DNA of 64,000 nt from Parabacteroides distasonis (GTDB lineage Bacteria > Bacteroidota > Bacteroidia > Bacteroidales > Tannerellaceae): positions 1 through 64,000 of the forward strand of contig JAFBIR010000006.1 in assembly GCA_021531385.1 (NCBI GenBank), read 5' to 3'. The notes below the pieces were generated by a model. That model did no database searches. It was not told the DNA's origin and saw nothing but the letters and a program-made list of their open reading frames with translations. The position numbers were made by a program, and so were the translations under genes. Shown one piece after another: positions 1 to 7,048 of the stretch (the stretch's first letter is position 1; each line of letters opens with the position of its first letter).

Positions 1-534
1 AGGGAAACCAGAGATAAACTTGGGTGATCCGCTCCTGTTGCCCACCACAAGATTTGATCGTACGTCCACGGAATTAAAGTCGGTGTCACCCGTCTGCTCT
101 ATCATCCATCCCCTCCCGGTGTCAAACCCCGCGATATAATCCTTGGAATGGATAGAGGCGCAGAAGGTGATATTGCCCTGCGCCGTATCGTCGATGTCCT
201 TGCGAAGGAACAGGTCATCCAGATAGGCGTTATTCTCCCTGATCTCTTTCAGGGTTCGTAGCGCGGAGAACACGTTAAGGTCGGTAGGCGTGGTACTGTC
301 CGTTGTCTTGATGATCTCAAAGGATCCACCACCCTCCCCTATCTCTTTCAGCACACGCTTAGCCGAGAAAAGATTATAATCTGTAGGCACGGTATCGTCA
401 TCCACACCGATCACGTAACGCCCATCCCCACCAAGACCGGCGAAAACGCTTGGCCTCACATGGAGGATCAGCAGATCGCCATCCACCTCATAGGATATAT
501 CACCCCTTGTCTCGTCGAGCGTGTATCTTTCCAT
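1..534 (-). CDS. Phage tail/fibre-type structural protein (partial, 3' end outside window)
   Basis: The reading frame is open from an ATG at 534 through the left window edge, giving 178 codons. The ATG overlaps the TGA of the upstream gene (ATGA), as expected for a translationally coupled structural operon. Two copies of a 16-residue motif occur 33 residues apart: PTDYNLFSAKRVLKEI (residues 50-65) and PTDLNVFSALRTLKEI (83-98). They are followed by LDDLFLRKDIDDTAQG. From memory, this style of repeated Thr-Asp-x-Asn motif followed by 'LRKD-DD-A-G-ITF' is common in tail/baseplate or receptor-binding proteins of Bacteroidetes phages. No enzymatic motif is seen. The exact structural role is inference from the family style and from its place after the head genes. 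Confidence 0.6.
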   Translation of the reverse strand, partial: MERYTLDETRGDISYEVDGDLLILHVRPSVFAGLGGDGRYVIGVDDDTVPTDYNLFSAKRVLKEIGEGGGSFEIIKTTDSTTPTDLNVFSALRTLKEIRENNAYLDDLFLRKDIDDTAQGNITFCASIHSKDYIAGFDTGRGWMIEQTGDTDFNSVDVRSNLVVGNRSGSPKFISGFP

Positions 535-1157
535 CAGTCAGATATAGTAGGTATTGTGCTAATCGCTATCTCCATCATGCGTTTTCCTTGCTCCGCCATC
601 TCGAAGATATTATACACCAAGTAGGCGCATACGTAGCAAAGAGCCCCGGATAGCCTGCTATCCATCGCTTCCAAGGCCTCATCCACGTTATCCGAGTCAG
701 TCCTTCTCACGTACTTGAAATAAACGAGCTGACCGGACGGGAAGCACTCTATGCACCTGCCTGCAGTGGAGAACGCATATACGCAAGAAGGCTTGTTAAC
801 CCCTGATGTCGTCACCTCGTTATGCTGTATCTTGTATTCCTCACCGCCATACGGGAAGCATGTCTGCGCCTCCCTTTTCCATCCGGACAGCCGGACAGCC
901 CCGAAACGTATATAATCCTCCGGGATAGAGATCACCGAACAACCATTGGATGTTGACGCGCTGCCTCCACTACCCAGCGGGAGCATCATCGGGTCTATAT
1001 TCTCCATGGCTGACAGTATGTTGATAGCGTCGGGTATCACGGACTCGATGTATTGATCCAGCTTGACGGTGTCCTCGGACAGCAGGGCGAGCGTCTCGTC
1101 AGCCCCCGTCTCATTCATGATCGTTCTCGTCTTTCCTATAACGGCTTGTTTATTCAT
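534..1157 (-). CDS. Phage head-tail connector/adaptor-like structural protein
   Basis: A 207-residue protein starts at an ATG 2 bp after the upstream gene and ends with a TGA overlapping the next ATG. It is soluble-looking, with an acidic helical N-terminus, a central region with several Cys and Tyr residues, and a helical C-terminus (about residues 165-205). A short motif, 'ENIDPMMLPLG', sits near residue 52. I recognise no enzyme family. The position directly downstream of the capsid and a small completion-type protein, and upstream of a tail/fibre protein, suggests a head-tail joining or tail adaptor role. That function is inference from gene order only. Confidence 0.55.
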   Translation of the reverse strand: MNKQAVIGKTRTIMNETGADETLALLSEDTVKLDQYIESVIPDAINILSAMENIDPMMLPLGSGGSASTSNGCSVISIPEDYIRFGAVRLSGWKREAQTCFPYGGEEYKIQHNEVTTSGVNKPSCVYAFSTAGRCIECFPSGQLVYFKYVRRTDSDNVDEALEAMDSRLSGALCYVCAYLVYNIFEMAEQGKRMMEIAISTIPTISD

Positions 1158-1159
1158 GC

Positions 1160-1561
1160 CTATCTCATGTTAGGGAAGCCGACCCCTGCCTTCTCAGCCG
1201 CGTTCATCAGCTCCTTCCGATTTGTCAGGCTATCAATCGGAACCTTATACTCGGTAGCGAGCAGGTTAGCCGCGTCCTGAAACCTCGTGATATACTTATA
1301 TTCCTTCTTCTTGTTTTTCGTCGTGACCCTCTCCTTGGCCTTTATCTCCACAACACGCTCCGTAAAGACCGTGTCCCCGAACCTTGGATCCGCCTCGATA
1401 GCGTCTTGCAAAGCCTTGTCGGATGTAGTGAAATGGGCGTTTACCCTCGTTGGTCCATTGGGAACACCGCCCGTGAACTCCACACGAACGAACTTTCCGC
1501 CAACCTTGAAGGTGGTCGAGACGATCGTCCCGTTGATACCGTATGTTTTCTTGAATGGCAT
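1160..1561 (-). CDS. Small phage protein, probable head completion/connector
   Basis: A 133-residue basic protein lies between the capsid gene (gap about 78 bp) and the connector-like gene (gap 2 bp). The N-terminal half is predicted beta-rich ('GGKFVRVEFTGGVPNGPTRV'). The middle carries 'KALQDAIEADPRFGD', and the C-terminal 40 residues form a helical module ending in 'GVGFPNMR'. Small proteins with a residue-range 'ALE-SPRFG' motif and a C-terminal 'FPN' element are familiar to me downstream of capsid genes in Bacteroidetes phages, but I cannot name a Pfam family. The role in capsid completion is inferred from position. Confidence 0.55.
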   Translation of the reverse strand: MPFKKTYGINGTIVSTTFKVGGKFVRVEFTGGVPNGPTRVNAHFTTSDKALQDAIEADPRFGDTVFTERVVEIKAKERVTTKNKKKEYKYITRFQDAANLLATEYKVPIDSLTNRKELMNAAEKAGVGFPNMR

Positions 1562-1639
1562 AATAATCAGTTTTTAAAGAATGGAGCGGACCGTAAGACC
1601 CGCTCCACCGTTCAATCAAATACTAAATGGCTATGCAGC

Positions 1640-3271
1640 TTAGACATAAATATCACCATCGTACTTCACCCACTTAGTCCCGTTCCACTGAGCGAGCATG
1701 CCCGCTGAAAGAGCGTCATTAGTGGATGTAGCCTCCACGTCCGCGGTCAAATGGATCACGTCACCCTCGGTGTTGCCGGAAGCCGGTAACGTGTCAGAGG
1801 ATGTCACCTTCACCATGCCTGAGCTTGCGTAGGACGCACCTAAGGCACCGGACGGCTTGATCAACATGTGCGAGTAGCCTCTCAACGCCAAAGCGTCGGA
1901 CATGATCGTGACGTTGCGCTGAGCGTCCTCGCCGTTCACGGAGAGGTCAAGGTTCTTCGATTTCTCCTCCAACTTGTAGCGGACGAGCATATCGAGATCC
2001 AAGCAGATAGCCACGTTGCTCATGCCATACTCGTTCAGGATAGGCAAGTGCACGACGTTCAGCGTACCAAAGGAGCTCTCGAAGCTGTTGAACTTGATGC
2101 CCCACTTCTCACGGGGACGGACGTTGATGTCCTTCACCATGTGCAAATCCACCTTCATCATGTCCTCCAACAGATCCTTGCCGACACCGACAAACGCCTC
2201 ACGGGAACCGTTGTTGCCCGTGAACATCATCTTCGTGATACCAAGGAAATCATTGAACTTGAACGCTCCCGGAGTGTACTCATAGACCTTCTTGATGTCC
2301 TGTACGATACCGCCGGAGAAATAGACGTACTCCGCGCCTCTTGTCGGGTTCTGGCTGTCCTTCATCAAGACCTTTCCCTTCACGCCGAACAAGTAGGATG
2401 CCTCGCACTTACGGCGGAACTCCCACAGAGCGTCCTCCATAATATCCTCCTTGTCCCACGCCACCTTCTTCTTTACCATGTCGAAGTAAGAGGTGAACTT
2501 GGTGTTTGACATTCTCTTCTGCAAATAAACCTCTCTCGGAACGGGAGCCTTGTTGGCGGGAGGACAGAACAACTGAGACTCCGAACCAGCGTTGCTCATG
2601 CAATACAGGTGGGTGCCGTTAGGGATAGAGGGTACATAGCACTCCTGCTCATCCGGGCTGTTCTTCTTTCCGTTGATAGCGATCACCACAGGGAGGCCGG
2701 TGCTTGTGTCCTCACCTACCACGTACAGCATCAAGTCGATGCCCTTGGTGGGCGTTACGCCATCCTCGGCGAAACCGTTCACGCCTCTCACGTTGATCGT
2801 GTCATACACCTGAAAGATGCTCGCGTTAGACTCCAATACGGGAAGCGTGATGCGTTTCTTGCTCACGTTCTCCGTGTACTCCTCCGATGTGTCGCAAGTG
2901 ATACGACTCGCGTCCACGTTGAAGTGTTTCACCACGTAGTTCTTCGCCGTGCGCCTTCTCGCCGCCTTTCTCGCGATAGTATCGACCACGAAATAATCGG
3001 AGCGGAACTTGGCGATGTCATCGTCAATGTCCTCCTCGATGATCTCAGCGGTCTCGCCGCCATTCTGGATAGCCGTGACCGATCCATCCTGACCGTTCAT
3101 CTGGGTATTCAAGCCCTCGCTGCCCTCGGAAGCCGCGGGCCCCGGAGCCACCACCGTGGCCTCTGCCATCAATAAAGACACGTCACCGAAAACGGCAAGC
3201 GTCAACATTGCCACGATAGAGAACAGCAAACCGCCGTTTCTCTTGATAAACCTAAAACAATCCTTTACCAT
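1640..3271 (-). CDS. Major capsid protein with a signal/membrane-like N-terminus
   Basis: This 543-residue protein follows the scaffold-like gene by 23 bp, the usual place of the major capsid protein. After an acidic, low-complexity stretch (about residues 45-85), the core begins with 'DIAKFRSDYFVVDTIARK' and continues as a long mixed alpha/beta region. The last 60 residues resemble a small decoration domain ending 'AQWNGTKWVKYDGDIYV'. The N-terminus is odd: basic residues (K3, R7, K10, R11) precede a hydrophobic run from about residue 13 to 35, followed by AEA at 36-38. This looks like a Sec signal peptide or membrane anchor. The ATG at 3271 is well placed after the scaffold gene, but a start at Met35 would remove the segment. 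Capsid assignment rests on size, order and overall look. Confidence 0.75.
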   Translation of the reverse strand: MVKDCFRFIKRNGGLLFSIVAMLTLAVFGDVSLLMAEATVVAPGPAASEGSEGLNTQMNGQDGSVTAIQNGGETAEIIEEDIDDDIAKFRSDYFVVDTIARKAARRRTAKNYVVKHFNVDASRITCDTSEEYTENVSKKRITLPVLESNASIFQVYDTINVRGVNGFAEDGVTPTKGIDLMLYVVGEDTSTGLPVVIAINGKKNSPDEQECYVPSIPNGTHLYCMSNAGSESQLFCPPANKAPVPREVYLQKRMSNTKFTSYFDMVKKKVAWDKEDIMEDALWEFRRKCEASYLFGVKGKVLMKDSQNPTRGAEYVYFSGGIVQDIKKVYEYTPGAFKFNDFLGITKMMFTGNNGSREAFVGVGKDLLEDMMKVDLHMVKDINVRPREKWGIKFNSFESSFGTLNVVHLPILNEYGMSNVAICLDLDMLVRYKLEEKSKNLDLSVNGEDAQRNVTIMSDALALRGYSHMLIKPSGALGASYASSGMVKVTSSDTLPASGNTEGDVIHLTADVEATSTNDALSAGMLAQWNGTKWVKYDGDIYV

Positions 3272-3294
3272 AAAAACTAATTAAATATTGATTA

Positions 3295-4035
3295 TCAATC
3301 CCAAACACTCTTTCTCATCCTGCTTTCAGGCTTCTTGGGAACCTGTCTCATGCCCGCTGACGATCCCATCCTCGGCAATCCGTCGCCCACGTTCGCCTTT
3401 CGCATATCCTCGATACGCTCGTTACGGCCAGCGGCCTTGCCAGCGTTGAAGGATGTCTCCACGTCGCTGTCATAATCAAGCGCGTTCTTCAACCTCCTCA
3501 ATAACTCCTTGTCGTACTTGCCCAAGAAGATAGGCTCGATGATCTTGACATACGCCTCGTCAAGGAAATCGTCGATATTCACGTTGTTCTCCCTGCCGAA
3601 CTCATCAAGAACCGCCTTGCTCGCCTCGATATTAGCGTCATAGTCCTCCCCTCGTTTCCTGAGAGCCATAAGCTCCTCGTTCCTGTCCTTCTCAGCTTGC
3701 TGGATCTCGTCCCACTCCGGAGACCCCTCCTCCGCGTTAAGCAAGTCCTTCCCGAAATACCTCGCGAACGCCGCCCCGGCTCCCCGTTTCTTGTTCGCTA
3801 TGTCGCTAAGCACCTGCGCGAGCTGTGGATTCTCGCTAAGCATATCGGAGATCCTTTTTCTGCTCTCGTCGTTATTCTTCCTATAGGAAAGCATATCCTC
3901 ATAGATAGCCTCCTCGTCCTCGCCGTTGAAATCAGGATTCACGCCGCTCATGTAGTCAACATAGGCCGACCTGCCTCTTTTTGGCCGCTCCTCCATGTTG
4001 CCTGCTTGGCTTTCCTTATCAGTCATTTTATCCAT
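3295..4035 (-). CDS. Scaffolding-like head assembly protein
   Basis: A 246-residue, strongly charged and mostly helical protein lies immediately upstream of the capsid gene. I chose the ATG at 4035; an in-frame GTG at 4062 would add nine residues. The N-terminal part contains 'GRSAYVDYMSGVNPDFNGED', followed by long Glu/Lys-rich helices ('EEIQQAEKDRNEEL'-type composition). The C-terminus is basic and Gly/Pro/Met-rich. This layout (acidic coiled-coil body, basic tail, directly before the capsid) is typical of phage scaffolding proteins, whose tail binds the capsid from inside. No protease motif is seen. It is the first gene of the leftward head operon and is divergent from the terminase module. 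Confidence 0.6.
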   Translation of the reverse strand: MDKMTDKESQAGNMEERPKRGRSAYVDYMSGVNPDFNGEDEEAIYEDMLSYRKNNDESRKRISDMLSENPQLAQVLSDIANKKRGAGAAFARYFGKDLLNAEEGSPEWDEIQQAEKDRNEELMALRKRGEDYDANIEASKAVLDEFGRENNVNIDDFLDEAYVKIIEPIFLGKYDKELLRRLKNALDYDSDVETSFNAGKAAGRNERIEDMRKANVGDGLPRMGSSAGMRQVPKKPESRMRKSVWD

Positions 4036-4091
4036 AAAATAGAACAGTCGTTTATTGCTCACAAATTAAACGATTAGATCAGAATAACTGC

Positions 4092-4116
4092 TTGTCTTAA
4101 AGTCACTTTAAGACAA
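4092..4116. promoter_or_regulatory. Perfect 25-bp inverted repeat, operator candidate
   Basis: The arms TTGTCTTAAAG (4092-4102) and CTTTAAGACAA (4106-4116) are exact reverse complements separated by TCA. The site lies in the 125-bp gap between the divergent scaffold and terminase modules. It is 22 bp upstream of a TATATTTG (-7 type) box at 4138-4145, so it covers the expected -33 region of the rightward promoter. A dimeric regulator site is the simplest reading. Confidence 0.6.
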
Positions 4117-4137
4117 CATTATGACAATAATAGTTAG

Positions 4138-4145
4138 TATATTTG
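4138..4145 (+). promoter_or_regulatory. Bacteroidetes -7 box (TAnnTTTG) for the rightward terminase module
   Basis: TATATTTG matches the TAnnTTTG -7 consensus exactly. It lies 15 bp before the ATG at 4161, which would give a very short leader. No clear TTTG -33 element is present; the 25-bp palindrome occupies that region, consistent with regulated activity. Confidence 0.45.
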
Positions 4146-4160
4146 TTTAAAATACAAGAT

Positions 4161-4550
4161 ATGCTACAATCAGAGCTTTCAGAGCAGAAAAGGCTGGATG
4201 TTTACCATGCCTACCAAAGATCAATAGCGAAGTTCGGCGACTCCGCCAGATTCGTTTCCAAGTCAACGCTTTTTGATGAGGCCATGAGAATGAGCGCGCC
4301 ACGTTTCTATGTCACCTACGAGAGGGCGGCAAGGATCATATCGTCCTTCCGCAAGGGAAACATACCAGACATGAGCAACCCGCTGAAGATGGAGATGTAC
4401 AGGGACATATACAGGCTATTCGTGGAGAAGACGGACGGAAAGATAAAATCGCTAAGGGGAGTACTGGAGATGGAAGCCCCATCCTTCTATATCGACAAGA
4501 GGCACTTCGCGAGGTTGATCCGGCAATCCCTTAAACACAAGACGAGATGA
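4161..4550 (+). CDS. Small phage protein with an internal duplication, possible small terminase
   Basis: I chose the ATG at 4161 over a TTG at 4143, which gives 129 residues. Two related segments are visible: 'EAMRMSAPRFYVTYERAARI' (about residues 42-61) and 'EMEAPSFYIDKRHFARLI' (about 103-120). Both carry 'APxFYxxxxxxAR(I/L)I', so the protein seems to be a duplicated helical unit. It is basic at the C-terminus. The stop overlaps the start of the rhomboid gene (ATGA), and the large terminase follows, so a small-terminase or DNA-recognition role is possible. I cannot assign a family. Confidence 0.5.
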   Translation: MLQSELSEQKRLDVYHAYQRSIAKFGDSARFVSKSTLFDEAMRMSAPRFYVTYERAARIISSFRKGNIPDMSNPLKMEMYRDIYRLFVEKTDGKIKSLRGVLEMEAPSFYIDKRHFARLIRQSLKHKTR

Positions 4551-5047
4551 TACCGTTCCTGCTTATATGCGTGCTCGTCTTATCCGTGTCACGGTATCAT
4601 GACGTATCTTTCCTTTACCTATCGAGAGGATGCGATCCGTTATGCTACATCGCATACCCGTTCGTGCACGCGTCATTTACCCATCTATTGGTGAACACGA
4701 TCGCCATCCTATCGTTCTGGGAAAGGCTTGACAGAGAATCAACCAAGGCATTTCTCATGTCATTGCTCTTGTCCTATCCAGCCGTAACAGCCATAGGCAT
4801 ATCTGACACGCCTACCGTAGGGGCATCAGGCATAGCGTTCACGATCGTCGGGACGTATCTATCCATGCTTCTCCGGGATCACGGGATAAAGACGTTTATC
4901 AGGTTCTTCCTTCTCGTGTCAGCCATAATGATAGCGCAAGCCTTTCTGTCTCGTGGATCCGTGAACTGGATGATCCACGCGTCGTCATTATATCTATCCA
5001 CTATCCTATCTTGCTTATACATGGAATGGACAAAGAGGAGATCATAG
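4547..5047 (+). CDS. Phage-encoded rhomboid-family intramembrane serine protease
   Basis: A 166-residue, very hydrophobic protein with about six predicted membrane segments. All rhomboid signature positions are present: H41-x4-H46-x3-N50 in the second segment, the catalytic serine in G92-A-S94-G, and the catalytic histidine H144 in the last segment. The spacings (H46 to S94, 48; S94 to H144, 50) resemble the core of E. coli GlpG. Rhomboids cut transmembrane segments of other proteins inside the membrane. The gene overlaps its upstream neighbour by 4 bp and the terminase start by 22 bp, so it is co-translated within a phage packaging operon. There is no extra soluble domain. The substrate is unknown; the capsid protein with its hydrophobic N-terminus is one candidate. 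Confidence 0.85.
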   Translation: MIPFLLICVLVLSVSRYHDVSFLYLSRGCDPLCYIAYPFVHASFTHLLVNTIAILSFWERLDRESTKAFLMSLLLSYPAVTAIGISDTPTVGASGIAFTIVGTYLSMLLRDHGIKTFIRFFLLVSAIMIAQAFLSRGSVNWMIHASSLYLSTILSCLYMEWTKRRS

Positions 5048-7014
5048 CGGAGAACGAGCGCAGGCTAAAGGCTATAAATACCTATTACAACCCGGTAACC
5101 GGGGACGGCTCTATAGGGACGAGAAAGAAGGTCTCCATAAAAGACGCGCCTATACCTGTCATGTACCTTCCAGAGGAGATGATCAAGGACAACCGGTTTG
5201 TCCGGTCATTGGCGAGAATAGGCATGAGATCGTATCTGTCCCGTCTGTCAGACAGTCCATCAGAGAAGGATATGGAGATATTGTGGGAGGAATTTATAAA
5301 GATACGCGTCGTTTATGATTTCGAGTACTGGGCCTACTCGTTCATATCCATCAAGGATAAGAGATCGCCGATGGATATACCGTTCAAGCTGAACAGGGCG
5401 CAAAGAAGGGTGCTCGGGAAGCTGGAGGCATTGCGCAAGGAGGGAAGACCGATCAAGTTCATCCTGCTAAAGGCAAGGCAATGGGGAGGATCCACGCTCA
5501 TACAGATATACATGCTGTGGATCCAGCTTGTCCATCGGAGGAACTGGAACAGCGTGATCTGCGGAGACGTGGAATCGCAATCGAGGAACGTGAGAGCCAT
5601 GATCACGAAAGCCCTCAGCGCGTACCCGGAATATCTTCTTGGTGACAAGGTGAGATTCCTGCCGTTCGAGGGATCGAACAAGAACAAGATCATCCAGAAC
5701 ACGAACTGCGTGGTCAGCATAGGATCAGCGCAGAAGCCTGACACCTTGCGAAGCGGTGATATTTCCGGTGCGCACCTGACAGAGGTCGGCCTATGGAAAC
5801 CAACGGAGGGAAAGAAGCCGGAGGACTTGGTGCAATCCATCGTAGGATCCATATATGATACGGAATACACGTTCCTCGGGGTGGAATCCACGGCGAAGGG
5901 AGTAGGCAATTTCTTCCATCGCTCATGGCTTGCCGCTGAAAGAGGGACAAACAACCTCGCCCCTATCTTCGTGCCTTGGTTCGATATAGACATCTATTCC
6001 TTGGATATTGACGATTACGGGGTGTTCATAGACTCTATGGATGATTACGAGAGGGTGTTATGGGATCTTGGAGCCACCTTGGAGGCCATAAACTGGTACA
6101 GGGAGAAGTCAAAGGACATGACAGAACAATGGCGCATGAACTCGGAGTACCCCTCCACGCCGGAGGAGGCTTTCCAAAGCACCGGAAGAAGGCGGTTCCG
6201 GATGAGCGACACGCTGCGGATGCGTAAGACATGCCTCTATCCGTCTTTCGTAGGCGAGATAACCGCCTCCGCGGATAACGGGAAAGACGCTACCATGAGG
6301 ATGCGGCTGGAGAAAGACGATAAAGGAAGCCTATATATATGGAGGATGCCGGATAATGACACCCCTATGTGGAACAGGTACGTGGTTTCTATGGACGTTG
6401 GAGGAATCAGCGACGAGGCCGACTACACGGATATTGTCGTATTCGACAGGAAATGGATGATCGAAGGCGGAGTTCCGGAGGTCGTCGCGGAGTGGCACGG
6501 CCATATAGACCACGACAAGGGAGCATGGAAAGCCGTCCAGCTATGCAAGCTATATGGAGGAGAAAGAGATACCGCCCTTCTCGTCATCGAGAGCAACACG
6601 CTCGACACGGAGGGCACGGAGGGAAACAACTTCGAGTTCATCCTTGACGAGATAGCCAACCACTACGATAACCTGTACTGCCGTACCCCGGCTGACCAGA
6701 TCAGGCAAGGCGCGCCAGCGAGATGGGGATTCCACACGAACACGTCCACGAAACCGATGGTTATCTCACACCAAGCGAAAGCTATCAGGGACGGGCTGTA
6801 TATCGAGCGATCCGATGACGCTGTGGACGAGCACGACACCTTCGAGATCAAGCCGGACGGGAAGACCATGGGAGCCGTGGATGGTATGCACGATGACCGT
6901 GTGATGGCAAGGGCTATCGGCGTATGGGTCTGCTACCATACGGATCTTCCTACAGAGGTCGTTAAATCAGGGGCTATCAGGAAGCGCAAGGTTATCTCGG
7001 AGGCGACAATGTAA
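5026..7014 (+). CDS. Phage terminase large subunit (packaging ATPase-nuclease)
   Basis: A 662-residue protein using the ATG at 5026 (a TTG at 5011 is less likely). The ATPase P-loop is the deviant form KARQWGGST at residues 149-157. The RNase H-like nuclease has D457 ('SMDVGG'), E522 ('VIESN') and D623/D624 ('HDDRVMARA'), the usual acidic set for metal-dependent DNA cleavage. It powers DNA translocation into the prohead through the portal and makes the packaging cuts. It overlaps the rhomboid gene by 22 bp and converges on the portal gene; a symmetrical hairpin separates them. Length and motif order fit Terminase_6-type large subunits. Confidence 0.93.
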   Translation: MDKEEIIAENERRLKAINTYYNPVTGDGSIGTRKKVSIKDAPIPVMYLPEEMIKDNRFVRSLARIGMRSYLSRLSDSPSEKDMEILWEEFIKIRVVYDFEYWAYSFISIKDKRSPMDIPFKLNRAQRRVLGKLEALRKEGRPIKFILLKARQWGGSTLIQIYMLWIQLVHRRNWNSVICGDVESQSRNVRAMITKALSAYPEYLLGDKVRFLPFEGSNKNKIIQNTNCVVSIGSAQKPDTLRSGDISGAHLTEVGLWKPTEGKKPEDLVQSIVGSIYDTEYTFLGVESTAKGVGNFFHRSWLAAERGTNNLAPIFVPWFDIDIYSLDIDDYGVFIDSMDDYERVLWDLGATLEAINWYREKSKDMTEQWRMNSEYPSTPEEAFQSTGRRRFRMSDTLRMRKTCLYPSFVGEITASADNGKDATMRMRLEKDDKGSLYIWRMPDNDTPMWNRYVVSMDVGGISDEADYTDIVVFDRKWMIEGGVPEVVAEWHGHIDHDKGAWKAVQLCKLYGGERDTALLVIESNTLDTEGTEGNNFEFILDEIANHYDNLYCRTPADQIRQGAPARWGFHTNTSTKPMVISHQAKAIRDGLYIERSDDAVDEHDTFEIKPDGKTMGAVDGMHDDRVMARAIGVWVCYHTDLPTEVVKSGAIRKRKVISEATM

Positions 7015-7042
7015 AGGCCGGAGATTCATCGTCACCGGCCTT
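7014..7042. terminator. Bidirectional hairpin between terminase and portal
   Basis: The arms AAGGCCGG (7014-7021) and CCGGCCTT (7035-7042) are perfect complements around a 13-nt loop. It sits exactly in the 34-bp gap between the convergent 3' ends, so it can serve both strands. U-tracts are short. Confidence 0.6.
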
Positions 7043-7048
7043 GTCTTA

